DNA of 64,000 nucleotides, taken from Kaistella solincola. Its GTDB lineage: Bacteria; Bacteroidota; Bacteroidia; Flavobacteriales; Weeksellaceae. Under the pieces are notes generated by a model. That model made no database searches. It was not told the origin of the DNA and was given only the letters and a program-made list of their open reading frames with translations. The DNA lies in the NCBI RefSeq assembly GCF_000812875.1, contig NZ_JSYK01000003.1, forward strand, positions 806,001 through 870,000, written 5' to 3'. This document shows, in pieces, positions 26,994 through 37,972 of the stretch. The position numbers and the translations under genes are program-made. The first letter of the stretch is position 1. Every line of letters starts with the position of its first letter.

Positions 26994-27302
26994 TTACGAA
27001 TTTATTAATTTAACAATTTTATCTGCCACAGAATTGGTAATGGATTTTCGTGCCAAAAAGACCACAATTAATATTAATAAATATAAACCTGCCATTATGA
27101 GAATTCCGTAGGCGTAATTTCCCATCCAATAACCGATAAGCAAACCGAGACCAACGTTGAAAAGAATGATAAAAAATAAAAAAGCAATGGCTATGATGGA
27201 AAAAAATGCAATAGTCCCAACTGTTAATGAGGACTTTTCTGTAGCCTCCATTTTAATTAAATCTATTTTCTTGGAGACGAATTCTTTGATGATTTCTACC
27301 AT
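26994..27302 (-). CDS. Holin-like / YqjE-type small membrane protein (phage holin superfamily III style)
   Basis: 102 residues with two long hydrophobic helices (about 28-55 and 62-85: LTVGTIAFFSIIAIAFLFFI and YGILIMAGLYLLILIVVFL), preceded by a charged amphipathic N-terminus (KEFVSKKIDLIKMEATEKSS). The pattern matches the family labelled phage holin (PF07332/YqjE). No phage genes are near, so a lysis role is improbable; a chromosomal envelope role is more likely. Second gene of the trio, after YtxH and a partial terminator. Confidence 0.78.
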   Translation of the reverse strand: MVEIIKEFVSKKIDLIKMEATEKSSLTVGTIAFFSIIAIAFLFFIILFNVGLGLLIGYWMGNYAYGILIMAGLYLLILIVVFLARKSITNSVADKIVKLINS

Positions 27303-27321
27303 AATATTTTTTTTAAAGTTA

Positions 27322-27354
27322 CAAAAAAAGGAACTTAAAATAAAGTTCCTTTTT
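27322..27354 (-). terminator. Terminator or attenuator after the ytxH-like gene
   Basis: Minus strand AGGAACTT...AAGTTCCT followed by T-run, between the YtxH-like gene and the holin-like gene. Expression of the later two genes would need read-through or a separate promoter. Confidence 0.8.
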
Positions 27355-27379
27355 AATTTAGGAAGTGTTTGAAGATCAA

Positions 27380-27763
27380 TTAAGATCTCATACCGCCTAA
27401 TTCATTTTCTACATCTCCTACAACATCTTTAGTTGTATTAACAGCCTGGTCTTTATATTTGTCATAACCATCTTTTACCGAAGAAACTACCTTGTCAGTG
27501 GTTTCTTTAACCTGAGTTGAAATGTTGTCATATTGATTTTTAACTTTTCCGGAAACTTCGTCATAGCGTTCCATTGCTTTTTCCGAAACTTTGCCGTATT
27601 GATCAACTGCCTGGTCTTTCAATTCGTTGGCTTTGGTTTTAATTTTTCTTCTTGTTTCAGCACCTTCTTCCGGAGCGTAAAGCATACCTAATACAACACC
27701 TGCTGCTGCGCCAGCTAACAAACCTGCTAATACACTTGCTGAGTTACTACCTTTTTTCGACAT
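27380..27763 (-). CDS. YtxH-domain protein, LEA-like repeats
   Basis: 127 residues. A Gly/Ala-rich N-terminal helix (VLAGLLAGAAAGVVLGMLYAP) followed by APEEGAETRR is the YtxH hallmark, giving one membrane-embedded segment. The rest is an extended charged helix of 11-residue LEA-like character (YGKVSEKAMERYDEVSGKV and similar). YtxH proteins are general-stress proteins in Bacillus. Lead gene of the trio, with a terminator directly after it, so it is probably made in excess over the other two. Confidence 0.88.
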   Translation of the reverse strand: MSKKGSNSASVLAGLLAGAAAGVVLGMLYAPEEGAETRRKIKTKANELKDQAVDQYGKVSEKAMERYDEVSGKVKNQYDNISTQVKETTDKVVSSVKDGYDKYKDQAVNTTKDVVGDVENELGGMRS

Positions 27764-27873
27764 TTTAGTTATTTTTTAATGTTAATAAATTTTACGTTAA
27801 TGGCCTTTAAAACCATATACCCACAGGGTTGCAATTAATATACCAATCAAAAATGATGTCTCTTAAAATTTTG

Positions 27874-28548
27874 TTAAAATCCGGCAATATGGGAAAGTAT
27901 CAGGTCAATCGTCTCTTTTTTGGTTAAATTGGTGTTGTCTATCACAATAGCATCGTTTGCTTTTTTCAGCGGCGCGACTTCTCTTTCGCTGTCAATTTTA
28001 TCGCGTTCAATAAGGTTTTTTCTTACGGTTTCCTCATCGGTTTCAATGCCTAATTTCTGAAGTTCCAGAAACCTGCGTTTCGTGCGTTCATCGATGCTTG
28101 CGGTGAGAAAAAATTTATAATCTGCATTTGGTAAAATTATGGTCCCAATATCGCGGCCGTCCATAATTACGCCACCGTCCGCTGCAATTTTTCGTTGCTT
28201 TTCGAGCAAAAAATCCCGAACTTCCTTTTGGCGCGCGATTAAGCTTACCTGTTGGGAAACTTCATTAGTCCGGATTTCCTTCGAAATATCGGTGCCGTTT
28301 AATAAAACTGTCAACTCGTCTTCAACCTGTTTAAATTGTAAAGTAATCTCATGAAACCTTTGAAATAAATTTTCGAGGTTAATCTGGCCATTTTCTGAAA
28401 TGCAGTTTTTAATCGCAAAATAGGTAATGCCACGGTAAAGTGCACCGGTATCCAAATGAACGATACCCAACTGGTGCGCTATTATTTTTGAAATGGAACT
28501 TTTGCCGGTGGAAGAGTAGCCGTCGATGGCAATTACAGGTTTTCTCAT
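27874..28548 (-). CDS. cmk: Cytidylate kinase
   Basis: 224 residues. Phosphorylates CMP and dCMP with ATP. The P-loop is GYSSTGKSS, the CMP-binding segment LDTGALYRGITY, and VIMDGRDIGTIILPNADYKF is diagnostic for Cmk; the lid Arg are in RDKIDSERE. The N-terminus MRKPVIAIDGYSS is normal. It is 76 bases downstream of porQ on the same strand, an arrangement often seen in Bacteroidota. Confidence 0.96.
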   Translation of the reverse strand: MRKPVIAIDGYSSTGKSSISKIIAHQLGIVHLDTGALYRGITYFAIKNCISENGQINLENLFQRFHEITLQFKQVEDELTVLLNGTDISKEIRTNEVSQQVSLIARQKEVRDFLLEKQRKIAADGGVIMDGRDIGTIILPNADYKFFLTASIDERTKRRFLELQKLGIETDEETVRKNLIERDKIDSEREVAPLKKANDAIVIDNTNLTKKETIDLILSHIAGF

Positions 28549-28624
28549 GCCGCAAATTTCCTTAATTAAATTGAAATTAAAAAATATATGTTTTTAAGGC
28601 GGAAAAAATAAGAAATGCAGCTTT

Positions 28625-29623
28625 TTACCTGCGGTTTCCGGCAACTTCTATCATGTCGAGCGTAATGCCGAGCATATTCATATTCGATGAATTATGGTAA
28701 CGCACATGCGCATAATCAAATCTAAAACTCGAAATCTTGATGCCGAAGCCGGCAGAAAGTCCTGAGAAACTTCTTTGATCCATTACAGCCAGTTCATTCC
28801 CGCGTTTTACGTTATAGCCTAATCGAAGATTAAAAGCCTGCTGCGGAAAAAGTTCGGCGCCCAGCGAAAAATGGTCGGCAACTTTCCGACTCCAGTTTAT
28901 TTCCTGCCCGTTGTTATTGTAATCCTGGGAAATATTGAGTTTTTGAAGGTCGTGTGCTGTAATCGTCAACGCGACCGGAAATTGATCTAAAATTTTGGTG
29001 TAGCCTAAATCCACGCGAAATGCAACATTTTCCCGTGTTCCGTTATAAGATTTAAACTGATAACCGAAATTTCTGAAAACCAAAGCCAAAGTTTCATTGC
29101 TTTGTTTGTTGTGATACGTAATTCCGGCGTTTGCAACTACCGCCATCGAGGTGTAATTATCGATTTTTGAAGTCACAAAATTCGCGCTTCCGCCAATAGT
29201 AAAATCTTCTTCAAACTGATAGGCGTAGGATAAACCGACGAGCGCATCCATCGCGGAAAAATTTCCGCTGATTTCCGCACTTTCGTCCGTACGCGGAATA
29301 TCACCATAATTAATGTATCGCGCGGTAACACCAACCAAATGACCATATTCCATATCGCGGACATAGCTTAAAGTTCCGTATTGTGAACCCGCGAGGTAAG
29401 AAGAATAATTTACGGCCAACATTTGATCCTGCTCGAGATTCATCAAACCCGGATTCACCGCCGTAAAACCCACATCGAAATCACGTACCGAAACAGCATC
29501 ACCACCCAAAGCTGCCTGTCTCGCGGAGACCGGAACATTTAGAAAAGGGTAGACATTCATGCCTTCCTGCGCCGGCAAAACACCTGCTAAAAAAATAAGG
29601 GTAAAAAGGAGGTTTTTTTTCAA
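28625..29623 (-). CDS. porQ: Type IX secretion system protein PorQ
   Basis: 332 residues. Outer-membrane beta-barrel protein needed with PorU, PorV and PorZ for processing type IX cargo. A signal peptide (KKNLLFTLIFLAGVLPAQ) precedes the start EGMNVYPFLNVPVSARQAAL, with the conserved ALGG and GFTAVNPGLM stretch. The start codon is TTG at 29623: no ATG exists before the signal peptide, and the promoter box lies 16 bases upstream. Other Por/Gld genes are not in this window. Confidence 0.92.
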   Translation of the reverse strand: MKKNLLFTLIFLAGVLPAQEGMNVYPFLNVPVSARQAALGGDAVSVRDFDVGFTAVNPGLMNLEQDQMLAVNYSSYLAGSQYGTLSYVRDMEYGHLVGVTARYINYGDIPRTDESAEISGNFSAMDALVGLSYAYQFEEDFTIGGSANFVTSKIDNYTSMAVVANAGITYHNKQSNETLALVFRNFGYQFKSYNGTRENVAFRVDLGYTKILDQFPVALTITAHDLQKLNISQDYNNNGQEINWSRKVADHFSLGAELFPQQAFNLRLGYNVKRGNELAVMDQRSFSGLSAGFGIKISSFRFDYAHVRYHNSSNMNMLGITLDMIEVAGNRR

Positions 29624-29639
29624 AGGAGTAATTCTTCAA

Positions 29640-29669
29640 CAAAAATAATTTATTTGGCTATTTTGCAAA
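29640..29669 (-). promoter_or_regulatory. Promoter of porQ-cmk
   Basis: Minus strand TTTG (29666-29669), 18 bases, TATTTTTG (29640-29647). Confidence 0.65.
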
Positions 29670-29719
29670 AATAATCCTTTGTAAATATAAATGTATTAAC
29701 GAGATTATTTGCTATTCCT

Positions 29720-29727
29720 TATATTTG
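29720..29727 (+). promoter_or_regulatory. -7 box TATATTTG of pyrH-frr
   Basis: TATATTTG followed by CA, 29 bases before the pyrH ATG. The -33 element is not clear. Confidence 0.6.
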
Positions 29728-29756
29728 CACCATTAAAAAGTAACAAAGCACTAAAA

Positions 29757-30479
29757 ATGAAATACAACCGAATTCTACTTAAACTCAGTGGCGAAGCCCT
29801 TATGGGAAACCGACAGTACGGAATTGATAACGACCGTTTAAAAGAATATGCAGCCGAAATTAAAAAAGTAACCGATCTTGGTTGCCAGGTTGCAATTGTA
29901 ATTGGCGGCGGTAATATTTTCCGCGGTTTAGCAGGCGCAGCTACCGGAATGGATAGAGTTCAGGGAGATTATATGGGGATGCTCGCCACCGTAATCAACG
30001 GTATGGCACTACAGGGCGCTTTGGAAGATGCCGGAATTTTCACCCGACTGCAAAGTGCGATTGAAATGGATAAAGTTGCCGAACCTTTCATTAAACGAAA
30101 AGCCGTGCGACATCTGGAAAAAGGGCGTGTAGTAATCTTCGGTGCCGGAACCGGAAACCCGTATTTTACCACCGATACTGCAGCAACTTTACGCGCAATT
30201 GAAATTGATGCGGAAGTGATTTTGAAAGGAACACGTGTTGATGGAATTTACGACAGCGACCCGGAAAAAAATGCTGATGCAGTGAAATTCAATAATTTGA
30301 CTTACGATGAAGTTTTCGAAAAAGACCTGAAAGTAATGGATATGACCGCATTTACTTTGAGTCGCGAAAATAATTTGCCTATTATTGTGTTTGATATGAA
30401 TAAAGCCGGAAATTTGCTGAAAGTCGTACAGGGCGAAAACGTCGGGACTTTGGTAAATTTGGAGCGAGTGGAATTGTAG
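29757..30479 (+). CDS. pyrH: UMP kinase
   Basis: 240 residues. Makes UDP from UMP; amino-acid-kinase fold. [42 protein letters not shown] and [18 protein letters not shown] are family signatures. The ATG at 29757 is chosen over the longer frame from 29709 because the promoter -7 box at 29720-29727 lies inside the longer version. frr follows after 30 bases, the usual pyrH-frr order. Confidence 0.96.
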   Translation: MKYNRILLKLSGEALMGNRQYGIDNDRLKEYAAEIKKVTDLGCQVAIVIGGGNIFRGLAGAATGMDRVQGDYMGMLATVINGMALQGALEDAGIFTRLQSAIEMDKVAEPFIKRKAVRHLEKGRVVIFGAGTGNPYFTTDTAATLRAIEIDAEVILKGTRVDGIYDSDPEKNADAVKFNNLTYDEVFEKDLKVMDMTAFTLSRENNLPIIVFDMNKAGNLLKVVQGENVGTLVNLERVEL

Positions 30480-30509
30480 ACTCAGTATTACTTTAGAAAT
30501 TAAAAAATA

Positions 30510-31064
30510 ATGGAAGATTTAGAACTCATTGCCGACATGACCAAACAGGAAATGGATGCGGCACTTAAACATTTGGACCATGCATTTCAGAAAATCCGTG
30601 CGGGCCGTGCTTCTACAGCCATGGTACAGGACGTTATGGTAGAATATTACGGCGCACCAACACCGCTGAACCAGGTGGCGAACGTAATGGTACCGGACGC
30701 GATGACCATTTCTATCCAGCCGTGGGATAAAACTGCTCTTGGTCCGATTCAAAAAGCGATTGTAAACTCTAACCTCGGATTTGCGCCGTCTAATAATGGT
30801 GAAAATATTATTTTAAATGTTCCGCCTTTGACGGAAGAGCGCCGCCGTGAATTGGCAAAACAGGCTAAAGCTGAAGCTGAAGCAACCAAAATTACCGTAA
30901 GAAACGCGCGCCAGGAAGGCATGAAAGATTTGCGAAAACTGGAAGGTGTTTCCGAAGATTTAATTAAAAATGAAGAAGCCAAAATTCAGGAGCTTACTGA
31001 TAAATACGTGAAAATGTGTGATGATTCTTTGAAAGTAAAAGAAGCTGAAATCATGAAGGTTTAA
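30510..31064 (+). CDS. frr: Ribosome recycling factor
   Basis: 184 residues, normal length. Splits post-termination ribosomes together with EF-G. Typical segments: FQKIRAGRASTAMVQDVMVE, YYGAPTPLNQVANV, SIQPWDKTALGPIQKAI and the C-terminal helix of the three-helix bundle. Cotranscribed with pyrH and followed by a strong terminator. Confidence 0.97.
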   Translation: MEDLELIADMTKQEMDAALKHLDHAFQKIRAGRASTAMVQDVMVEYYGAPTPLNQVANVMVPDAMTISIQPWDKTALGPIQKAIVNSNLGFAPSNNGENIILNVPPLTEERRRELAKQAKAEAEATKITVRNARQEGMKDLRKLEGVSEDLIKNEEAKIQELTDKYVKMCDDSLKVKEAEIMKV

Positions 31065-31083
31065 TGAAAACCGAATATATTTT

Positions 31084-31114
31084 AAAGCCGTTTCAAGTTT
31101 GAAGCGGCTTTTTC
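31084..31114 (+). terminator. Terminator after frr
   Basis: AAAGCCGTTTCA/TGAAGCGGCTTT stem with a wobble, then T5, 20 bases after the stop. Confidence 0.9.
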
Positions 31115-31153
31115 TGCTTTCTGCTAAAATGAAAAAAAATGCTGTTTTAGCGG

Positions 31154-31801
31154 CTATTTTTCTGCGAAACTGAAAATAGCGCCGAGCTTGATTTTAGAAT
31201 AACCGTTGGATTTTATTTTTGAAGCATTAATCATCGCCTGCGCTAACGTTTTTGTTGGTAAAGGTTTCTGGCTTTTCAGCAAACCCAGAGAATTGAAAAA
31301 TTTCACCGTTTTAGCGCCCAAAATTTCCGCCGGTCTTTCAGAATTTTTCCGGTCCAGCATTCCCGGTTGAAAAATTGTAAGTTTTTCAAAATGCAGATCT
31401 TTAATTTTCTGCTCCAATTCGCCTTTCATGCGCGAATAGAAAATGTTTGATTTTGCATTTGCGCCATACGACGAGATCAAAATAAAATCTTCAACGCCGT
31501 TTTCTTTTGCATTCTTAGCGAAATTATATTGGTAATCCACATCGATTTTATACTGATTTTCTTTGCTTCCGGCCGCTTTTAAAGTAGTGCCAAGACAGGA
31601 AAAAGCAACGTCACCTTTAATTAAATTCTTCCATTCTTCCGGCTGATCAAAATTTACAACGTGTATTTTCACCTTGTCGGAATTTAAATCAACATCTTTC
31701 CGCACGAAAAGATGAACTTCGGAAAAGCTGTTGTCTTCTATTAAAAGCTGAACCAAATCTTTACCCGTAGCGCCGGTCGCGCCGATTACCAATGCTTTCA
31801 T
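31154..31801 (-). CDS. NAD(P)-binding Rossmann oxidoreductase (HTATIP2/NmrA-like)
   Basis: 215 residues, atypical short-chain dehydrogenase fold. MKALVIGATGATGKDLVQLL is the dinucleotide site; FSCLGTTLKAAGS and LISSYGANAKSNIFYSRMKG (with the Tyr-x-x-x-Lys-like YSRMK) match the HTATIP2-like group. It may reduce or simply bind NADPH; the substrate is unknown. Divergent from the YjbR-type gene with 67 bases between start codons. A degenerate recurrent hairpin lies at its 3' end. Confidence 0.87.
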   Translation of the reverse strand: MKALVIGATGATGKDLVQLLIEDNSFSEVHLFVRKDVDLNSDKVKIHVVNFDQPEEWKNLIKGDVAFSCLGTTLKAAGSKENQYKIDVDYQYNFAKNAKENGVEDFILISSYGANAKSNIFYSRMKGELEQKIKDLHFEKLTIFQPGMLDRKNSERPAEILGAKTVKFFNSLGLLKSQKPLPTKTLAQAMINASKIKSNGYSKIKLGAIFSFAEK

Positions 31802-31846
31802 AATTTTAATTAAATAGTGCGTGGAAAAATTTCCCCTTAAATATAC

Positions 31847-31854
31847 TAATTTTG
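31847..31854 (+). promoter_or_regulatory. -7 box TAATTTTG of the yjbR-like gene
   Basis: TAnnTTTG match 14 bases before the ATG at 31869. Its position excludes a start at 31821. Confidence 0.55.
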
Positions 31855-31868
31855 TTAAAAAGCCGAAA

Positions 31869-32222
31869 ATGGATGTTACCGAAATTTTAAGTCACTGCCA
31901 AACCAAAAAAGGTGTTGAAGAAACTTTTCCGTTTGGTCCGGAAGCGCTGGTTTTAAAAGTTGGCGGTAAAATGTTTATGCTGATTGCTTTGGAAAGTCAA
32001 CCTTTAACAATTTCTGTAAAGACACATCCGGAATGGAGCGCTGAACTCCGCGAAAAACATCCACAAATTGCGGGCGCTTATCACATGAACAAAACGCATT
32101 GGAATTCCGTGGTGTGCGAAGGTTTGAAAAAGGAATTGATTTTAGAAATGATTGATCATTCTTATGACTTGGTATTTTCTTCGTTGACGAAAAACCAAAA
32201 AAATGCAGTAAATAAAAGCTGA
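31869..32222 (+). CDS. MmcQ/YjbR family protein
   Basis: 117 residues, single YjbR (CyaY-like fold) domain. LSHCQTKKGVEETFPFGPEA, KVGGKMFMLIAL and AYHMNKTHWNSVVCEG are the family marks. Some members bind DNA; the general role is unknown. The ATG at 31869 gives the normal N-terminus MDVTEILSHC; a longer frame opens at 31821 but would include the promoter box. Converges on ribF with a recurrent hairpin between them. Confidence 0.9.
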   Translation: MDVTEILSHCQTKKGVEETFPFGPEALVLKVGGKMFMLIALESQPLTISVKTHPEWSAELREKHPQIAGAYHMNKTHWNSVVCEGLKKELILEMIDHSYDLVFSSLTKNQKNAVNKS

Positions 32223-32236
32223 TTTTTTTAACCGAA

Positions 32237-32266
32237 AAAATTACCGCTTAAAACGGCAAATTTTTT
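32237..32266. terminator. Recurrent hairpin between yjbR-like gene and ribF
   Basis: TTACCG-CTTAAAA-CGGCAA with A/T-rich flanks and T6; it lies between convergent stop codons and can act both ways. Confidence 0.75.
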
Positions 32267-32273
32267 AATTTTT

Positions 32274-34859
<2,586 letters not shown>

Positions 34860-34941
34860 TTAGAAATATAGAATAAAGAAAAAAGAGGCAAGACATTCTC
34901 AATCTTTTTTCTTTTCTCTTTACTCTTTAATCTGAGAAATA

Positions 34942-35223
34942 ATGAACATCAAAATATTAACTCCGGAATTCGTAGTTTTTGAAGGCGAAGTGAAATCGGT
35001 TTTACTTCCGGGTAAAAGCGGTGAATTTCATATCATGAAAGATCACGCGGCGATTGTTGCTTCCCTGAACGGTGGTAAAGTTAAAGTGTTTACCAACGAC
35101 ATTCCAGAGCAATTTGCGAATCATTTCACGCGCGAAAACGAGAAAGAAAGCGTGTTTTCTTTTCCGATTAAAAGCGGAGTGATAGAATACAGCAATAATA
35201 AAGGAATTATTTTGGCAGAATAA
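34942..35223 (+). CDS. atpC: F-type ATP synthase subunit epsilon, short form
   Basis: 93 residues, the N-terminal beta-sandwich only (MNIKILTPEFVVFEGEVKSV, LLPGKSGEFHIMKDHAAIVA). The C-terminal helical pair that inhibits ATP hydrolysis in many bacteria is absent, as is common in this group. 82 bases after atpD and followed by a strong terminator. Confidence 0.95.
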   Translation: MNIKILTPEFVVFEGEVKSVLLPGKSGEFHIMKDHAAIVASLNGGKVKVFTNDIPEQFANHFTRENEKESVFSFPIKSGVIEYSNNKGIILAE

Positions 35224-35241
35224 TTTGCCGATAGACAATCT

Positions 35242-35276
35242 AAAAATCTCGTTCTGAAAAGAGCGGGATTTTTTTG
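35242..35276 (+). terminator. Terminator after atpC
   Basis: AAAATCTCGTTCT-GAAA-AGAGCGGGATTTT stem with wobble pairs, followed by T-run. Confidence 0.9.
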
Positions 35277-35302
35277 TTTTAAAAGATATAAAAAATCTAA
35301 AA

Positions 35303-35351
35303 TTTGGGCAAAATTGGGCCGAATTTTACACCGGTTAACAGCGTAATTTTG
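35303..35351 (+). promoter_or_regulatory. Promoter with tandem TTGGGC repeats
   Basis: TTGGGC at 35304-35309 and 35314-35319 (10 bases apart), then 24 bases and the -7 box TAATTTTG (35344-35351). No TTG stands at the normal -33 place, so an activator bound at the repeats may replace it. The same spacing occurs at 37921-37968. Confidence 0.65.
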
Positions 35352-35372
35352 CACCAACAGGGCAGAACTATT

Positions 35373-35768
35373 ATGAAAAAGTTCTATTTATCGAAATTAC
35401 TTTTCAATCTCATAAAGTCTTATGAGATAGCAAAAGAACAGGATAAATTAGTGGAAACAGAAGAGTCACCAAATTTATTTCGTCCAAGACCTTTCGACGC
35501 TCTTACAGATAGTATGTTAGATATTGATCAAGTACTGAAGGATTGCGAAAACTACGTAAACCAATATGTTACCATAGTTCAAAACAAGGAAGAAAGTGCT
35601 GATATGAATGATTTTGCAGAATATTCAACCTTGCTTGGAAACGGGCGTGAACTCGCGAAAAATTTAAAAATAGCAAAAAGTAAAAACAAACTATCTCCCA
35701 ACCAGGTGAAAAAATTGCAACAAATCCAAGCTAAATTAGCTGAAGCTATGGATAAGAAATGTAATTAA
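35373..35768 (+). CDS. Hypothetical protein behind the TTGGGC promoter
   Basis: 131 residues, predicted helical and soluble: an N-terminal amphipathic helix (KKFYLSKLLFNLIKSYEIAK), a central acidic part and a C-terminal Lys-rich helix (KLSPNQVKKLQQIQAKLAEA). No signal peptide and no known domain recognised. The ATG at 35373 is chosen because the -7 box at 35344-35351 lies inside the longer frame that begins at 35304. It converges on the EamA gene. About 60 bases after it hold nothing recognisable. Confidence 0.75.
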   Translation: MKKFYLSKLLFNLIKSYEIAKEQDKLVETEESPNLFRPRPFDALTDSMLDIDQVLKDCENYVNQYVTIVQNKEESADMNDFAEYSTLLGNGRELAKNLKIAKSKNKLSPNQVKKLQQIQAKLAEAMDKKCN

Positions 35769-35832
35769 ATTTTTTTGCTCTTCATTACCAATTTAGCTCA
35801 AACATTCTATAATTTAAAGTCGCAAAACAGTA

Positions 35833-36702
35833 TTATTTAGTTACCGAAAGAACAAAAGCCGACAAAATTCCCAACGTAATTCCAATCTTTTGGTAGTGGC
35901 TTAAGCTTTCCTTGTGATAAAACTTCGAAATAAGCAAACCCAGGACAGGCTCGATCAATCCGATAATTGCGAAGAGTATTATACTCATATTCGAAAGCGC
36001 AAAATTCAGACAAAATGTGCCTAAAGTGCCCAGAAAAATCAAAAGTCCGATTTCTCTTTTTGTGGTTGGTGTTATATTTTTAAAATCAATTTTGGTGGGA
36101 TTCACCAAAAATAAAATACAACTCAGCGTACACACCGTAAATTCCAAAACAGCGCAGAAAAGCACCGGACCAAGTTTATCGATAAAAGGCACGTAAAAAT
36201 AAGCGGTTGACCAGAATATTTTTGCCAAAACGGTGTAAAGCAAACCTTTCGATAAAAGCGATGTTTTTTTCGTTCTGCCGGACATTTCAATAAGCGAAAC
36301 GCCGATGAGGACCACGATGCACAGAAAAACCTTCAATGCAGAAATTTCTTCTCCATAAAAAAAATATCCTGCCGCAACGCCAATGATTAAGCCGATTTTC
36401 CCAAAACCAATCGTGTTGGAAATCTGCGTGTGTTTCATAGATTGCAGAAAGAAGAAAAGGCCAAAATAATTTACAGCGCAGATTCCTGCAGTTTGCACCA
36501 AATCTACCCACGTAAATTGAGTTGTCGGAATAATCTGAAGACCAGTCAGCACAAAATAACTAACTAAAAAAATCAGAAAACAGCACAAACTACGGATAAT
36601 AATCAGCGGTAATGTTCCCAATTCATTACGCGGATTTTTCCAAAGTACATTTGTGGTCCCGTAGCTGATGTGGCCGAGAATTGTAATTAGAATGGCTAAC
36701 AC
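35833..36702 (-). CDS. EamA/DMT family transporter
   Basis: 289 residues with ten predicted membrane helices in two EamA repeats (for example LLIFLGTLGTFCLNFALSNM and the final helix IGITLGILSAFVLSV). Drug/metabolite superfamily exporters of this type move amino acids or other small metabolites; the substrate is unknown. The start overlaps the 3' end of the HTH/helical-repeat gene by 7 bases, so the two are translationally coupled. Confidence 0.92.
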   Translation of the reverse strand: MLAILITILGHISYGTTNVLWKNPRNELGTLPLIIIRSLCCFLIFLVSYFVLTGLQIIPTTQFTWVDLVQTAGICAVNYFGLFFFLQSMKHTQISNTIGFGKIGLIIGVAAGYFFYGEEISALKVFLCIVVLIGVSLIEMSGRTKKTSLLSKGLLYTVLAKIFWSTAYFYVPFIDKLGPVLFCAVLEFTVCTLSCILFLVNPTKIDFKNITPTTKREIGLLIFLGTLGTFCLNFALSNMSIILFAIIGLIEPVLGLLISKFYHKESLSHYQKIGITLGILSAFVLSVTK

Positions 36703-37880
36703 TGAAATCTATTTAAAAAAGTGTACTGCGTTTTTGCAATCAGAAAATCAAATCTTAGCTTTAAATCTTCACGCTTTGGAAAAAGATGCTTACCCAGGCG
36801 ATAATATTGCAGCTCGAAATAAATTTTACAGTCGAAAGGAAAATTTTTACCATCATTAATGTCGATGGGCAAACTCTCAAATATTGTTACAGCGTCGCCT
36901 CTTTTACCAAGATAGAAAAGCGTGATTGCGCGCGTTATTTTATACAGAAAAATATTTGCCTGTAAATGCGGATTTTCTTCCGCAAATTCGCTCAGTTGCT
37001 TTTCCGTGGGAATCTCCTTAAAACACGCATCCGCGTCCTCATAGCGTTCTATAGCATTCAGCGCACTGCTTACATAGGTCCGGAAAATAAGCTGTTCTGC
37101 AAATAAAATTCCGCCATTTTCAGGCAAATTTTTTAATTCATAACTGGCGCTGATTTGGTCACCGGTGCTTTTTTGTTCCTGCAAAAACATATAAAAATAT
37201 TTTGCAATGGTATATCTGGCTTCCGGAAAAGCCATATATACATCGCTTTCTTTCCGCATCTTGACGACCTGCAGCTCAATTTTTTTCATTAAATCAGCCG
37301 CGTCCTCCAGGTTCAGTTTTTCCGACATAAACCTGCCATAAAAAACAAAAGAATATGCAAAAACTTTTATGTGCGCATCTTTCGTGATTTTTACAAGTTT
37401 CAGTAAAGCATCCTGATATTCTTTTTGCGCCGCTTTTTCGTAAAAAGGATGCCAGGCAAGCACGTATTCCAGCGCCTCCTCATTGTCCGCGAATCGTTTG
37501 ATGAATTCCTGCAGATTTTTTGGATTTGAAAGGATTTTTTCAGCAAAATAGAAGTTCGCCTTTTGGAAAATTCGGTCGTTTAAACGCGTTCCTTCACCTT
37601 TTACCAGACCATAATAAATATCAAGCAATTCGAAATCCAGTGAAACTTCGCCATTTTGAAAATTATCACAAAAATCCTGAAAATCCCGGTAACCTAATCT
37701 TGCAGAAATTAAATTGAGCGTTGATAGCCGCAACTGGCTGCTGTTCTTTATTTTACCTAAAAACCGCCGTAAAGAATTCTTTGAAACACCAATATTGCTG
37801 GCAAGATTTTCCAACCCTTTTGTGGTTGAAATATTGCTGAAATATACTTTTTCAAACTCCTTGCGCAAGCTATTGATCAT
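36696..37880 (-). CDS. Predicted HTH plus helical-repeat (TPR-like) protein
   Basis: 394 residues. The N-terminal 60 residues look like a helix-turn-helix (TTKGLENLASNIGVSKNSLR, RFLGKIKNSSQLRLSTLNL), followed by all-helical repeats suggestive of TPR (for example RTYVSSALNAIERYEDADAC and NIFLYKITRAITLFYLGKRG). No membrane segment. The architecture recalls regulators that sense a partner by their repeats, but no family name is recognised. Overlap with the EamA gene by 7 bases suggests one transcription unit and perhaps control of that transporter. Confidence 0.7.
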   Translation of the reverse strand: MINSLRKEFEKVYFSNISTTKGLENLASNIGVSKNSLRRFLGKIKNSSQLRLSTLNLISARLGYRDFQDFCDNFQNGEVSLDFELLDIYYGLVKGEGTRLNDRIFQKANFYFAEKILSNPKNLQEFIKRFADNEEALEYVLAWHPFYEKAAQKEYQDALLKLVKITKDAHIKVFAYSFVFYGRFMSEKLNLEDAADLMKKIELQVVKMRKESDVYMAFPEARYTIAKYFYMFLQEQKSTGDQISASYELKNLPENGGILFAEQLIFRTYVSSALNAIERYEDADACFKEIPTEKQLSEFAEENPHLQANIFLYKITRAITLFYLGKRGDAVTIFESLPIDINDGKNFPFDCKIYFELQYYRLGKHLFPKREDLKLRFDFLIAKTQYTFLNRFQC

Positions 37881-37920
37881 GTTGCAAATTAGTATATTTT
37901 ATAATAATACTGCAACTATT

Positions 37921-37968
37921 TTGGGCAAATTTGGGCAAAAATTCTCATCATATAAGCCCTTATCTTTG
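37921..37968 (+). promoter_or_regulatory. Second promoter with tandem TTGGGC repeats
   Basis: TTGGGC at 37921-37926 and 37931-37936, 24 bases, then TATCTTTG (37961-37968). Spacing is identical to 35304-35351. It points rightward, away from the minus-strand gene ending its upstream region here. Confidence 0.65.
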
Positions 37969-37972
37969 TCAC

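Noticed and set aside
26994..27302. Prophage remnant because of a holin-like protein
   Set aside because: No phage structural, integrase or lysis genes are nearby; the neighbours are YtxH and housekeeping genes.
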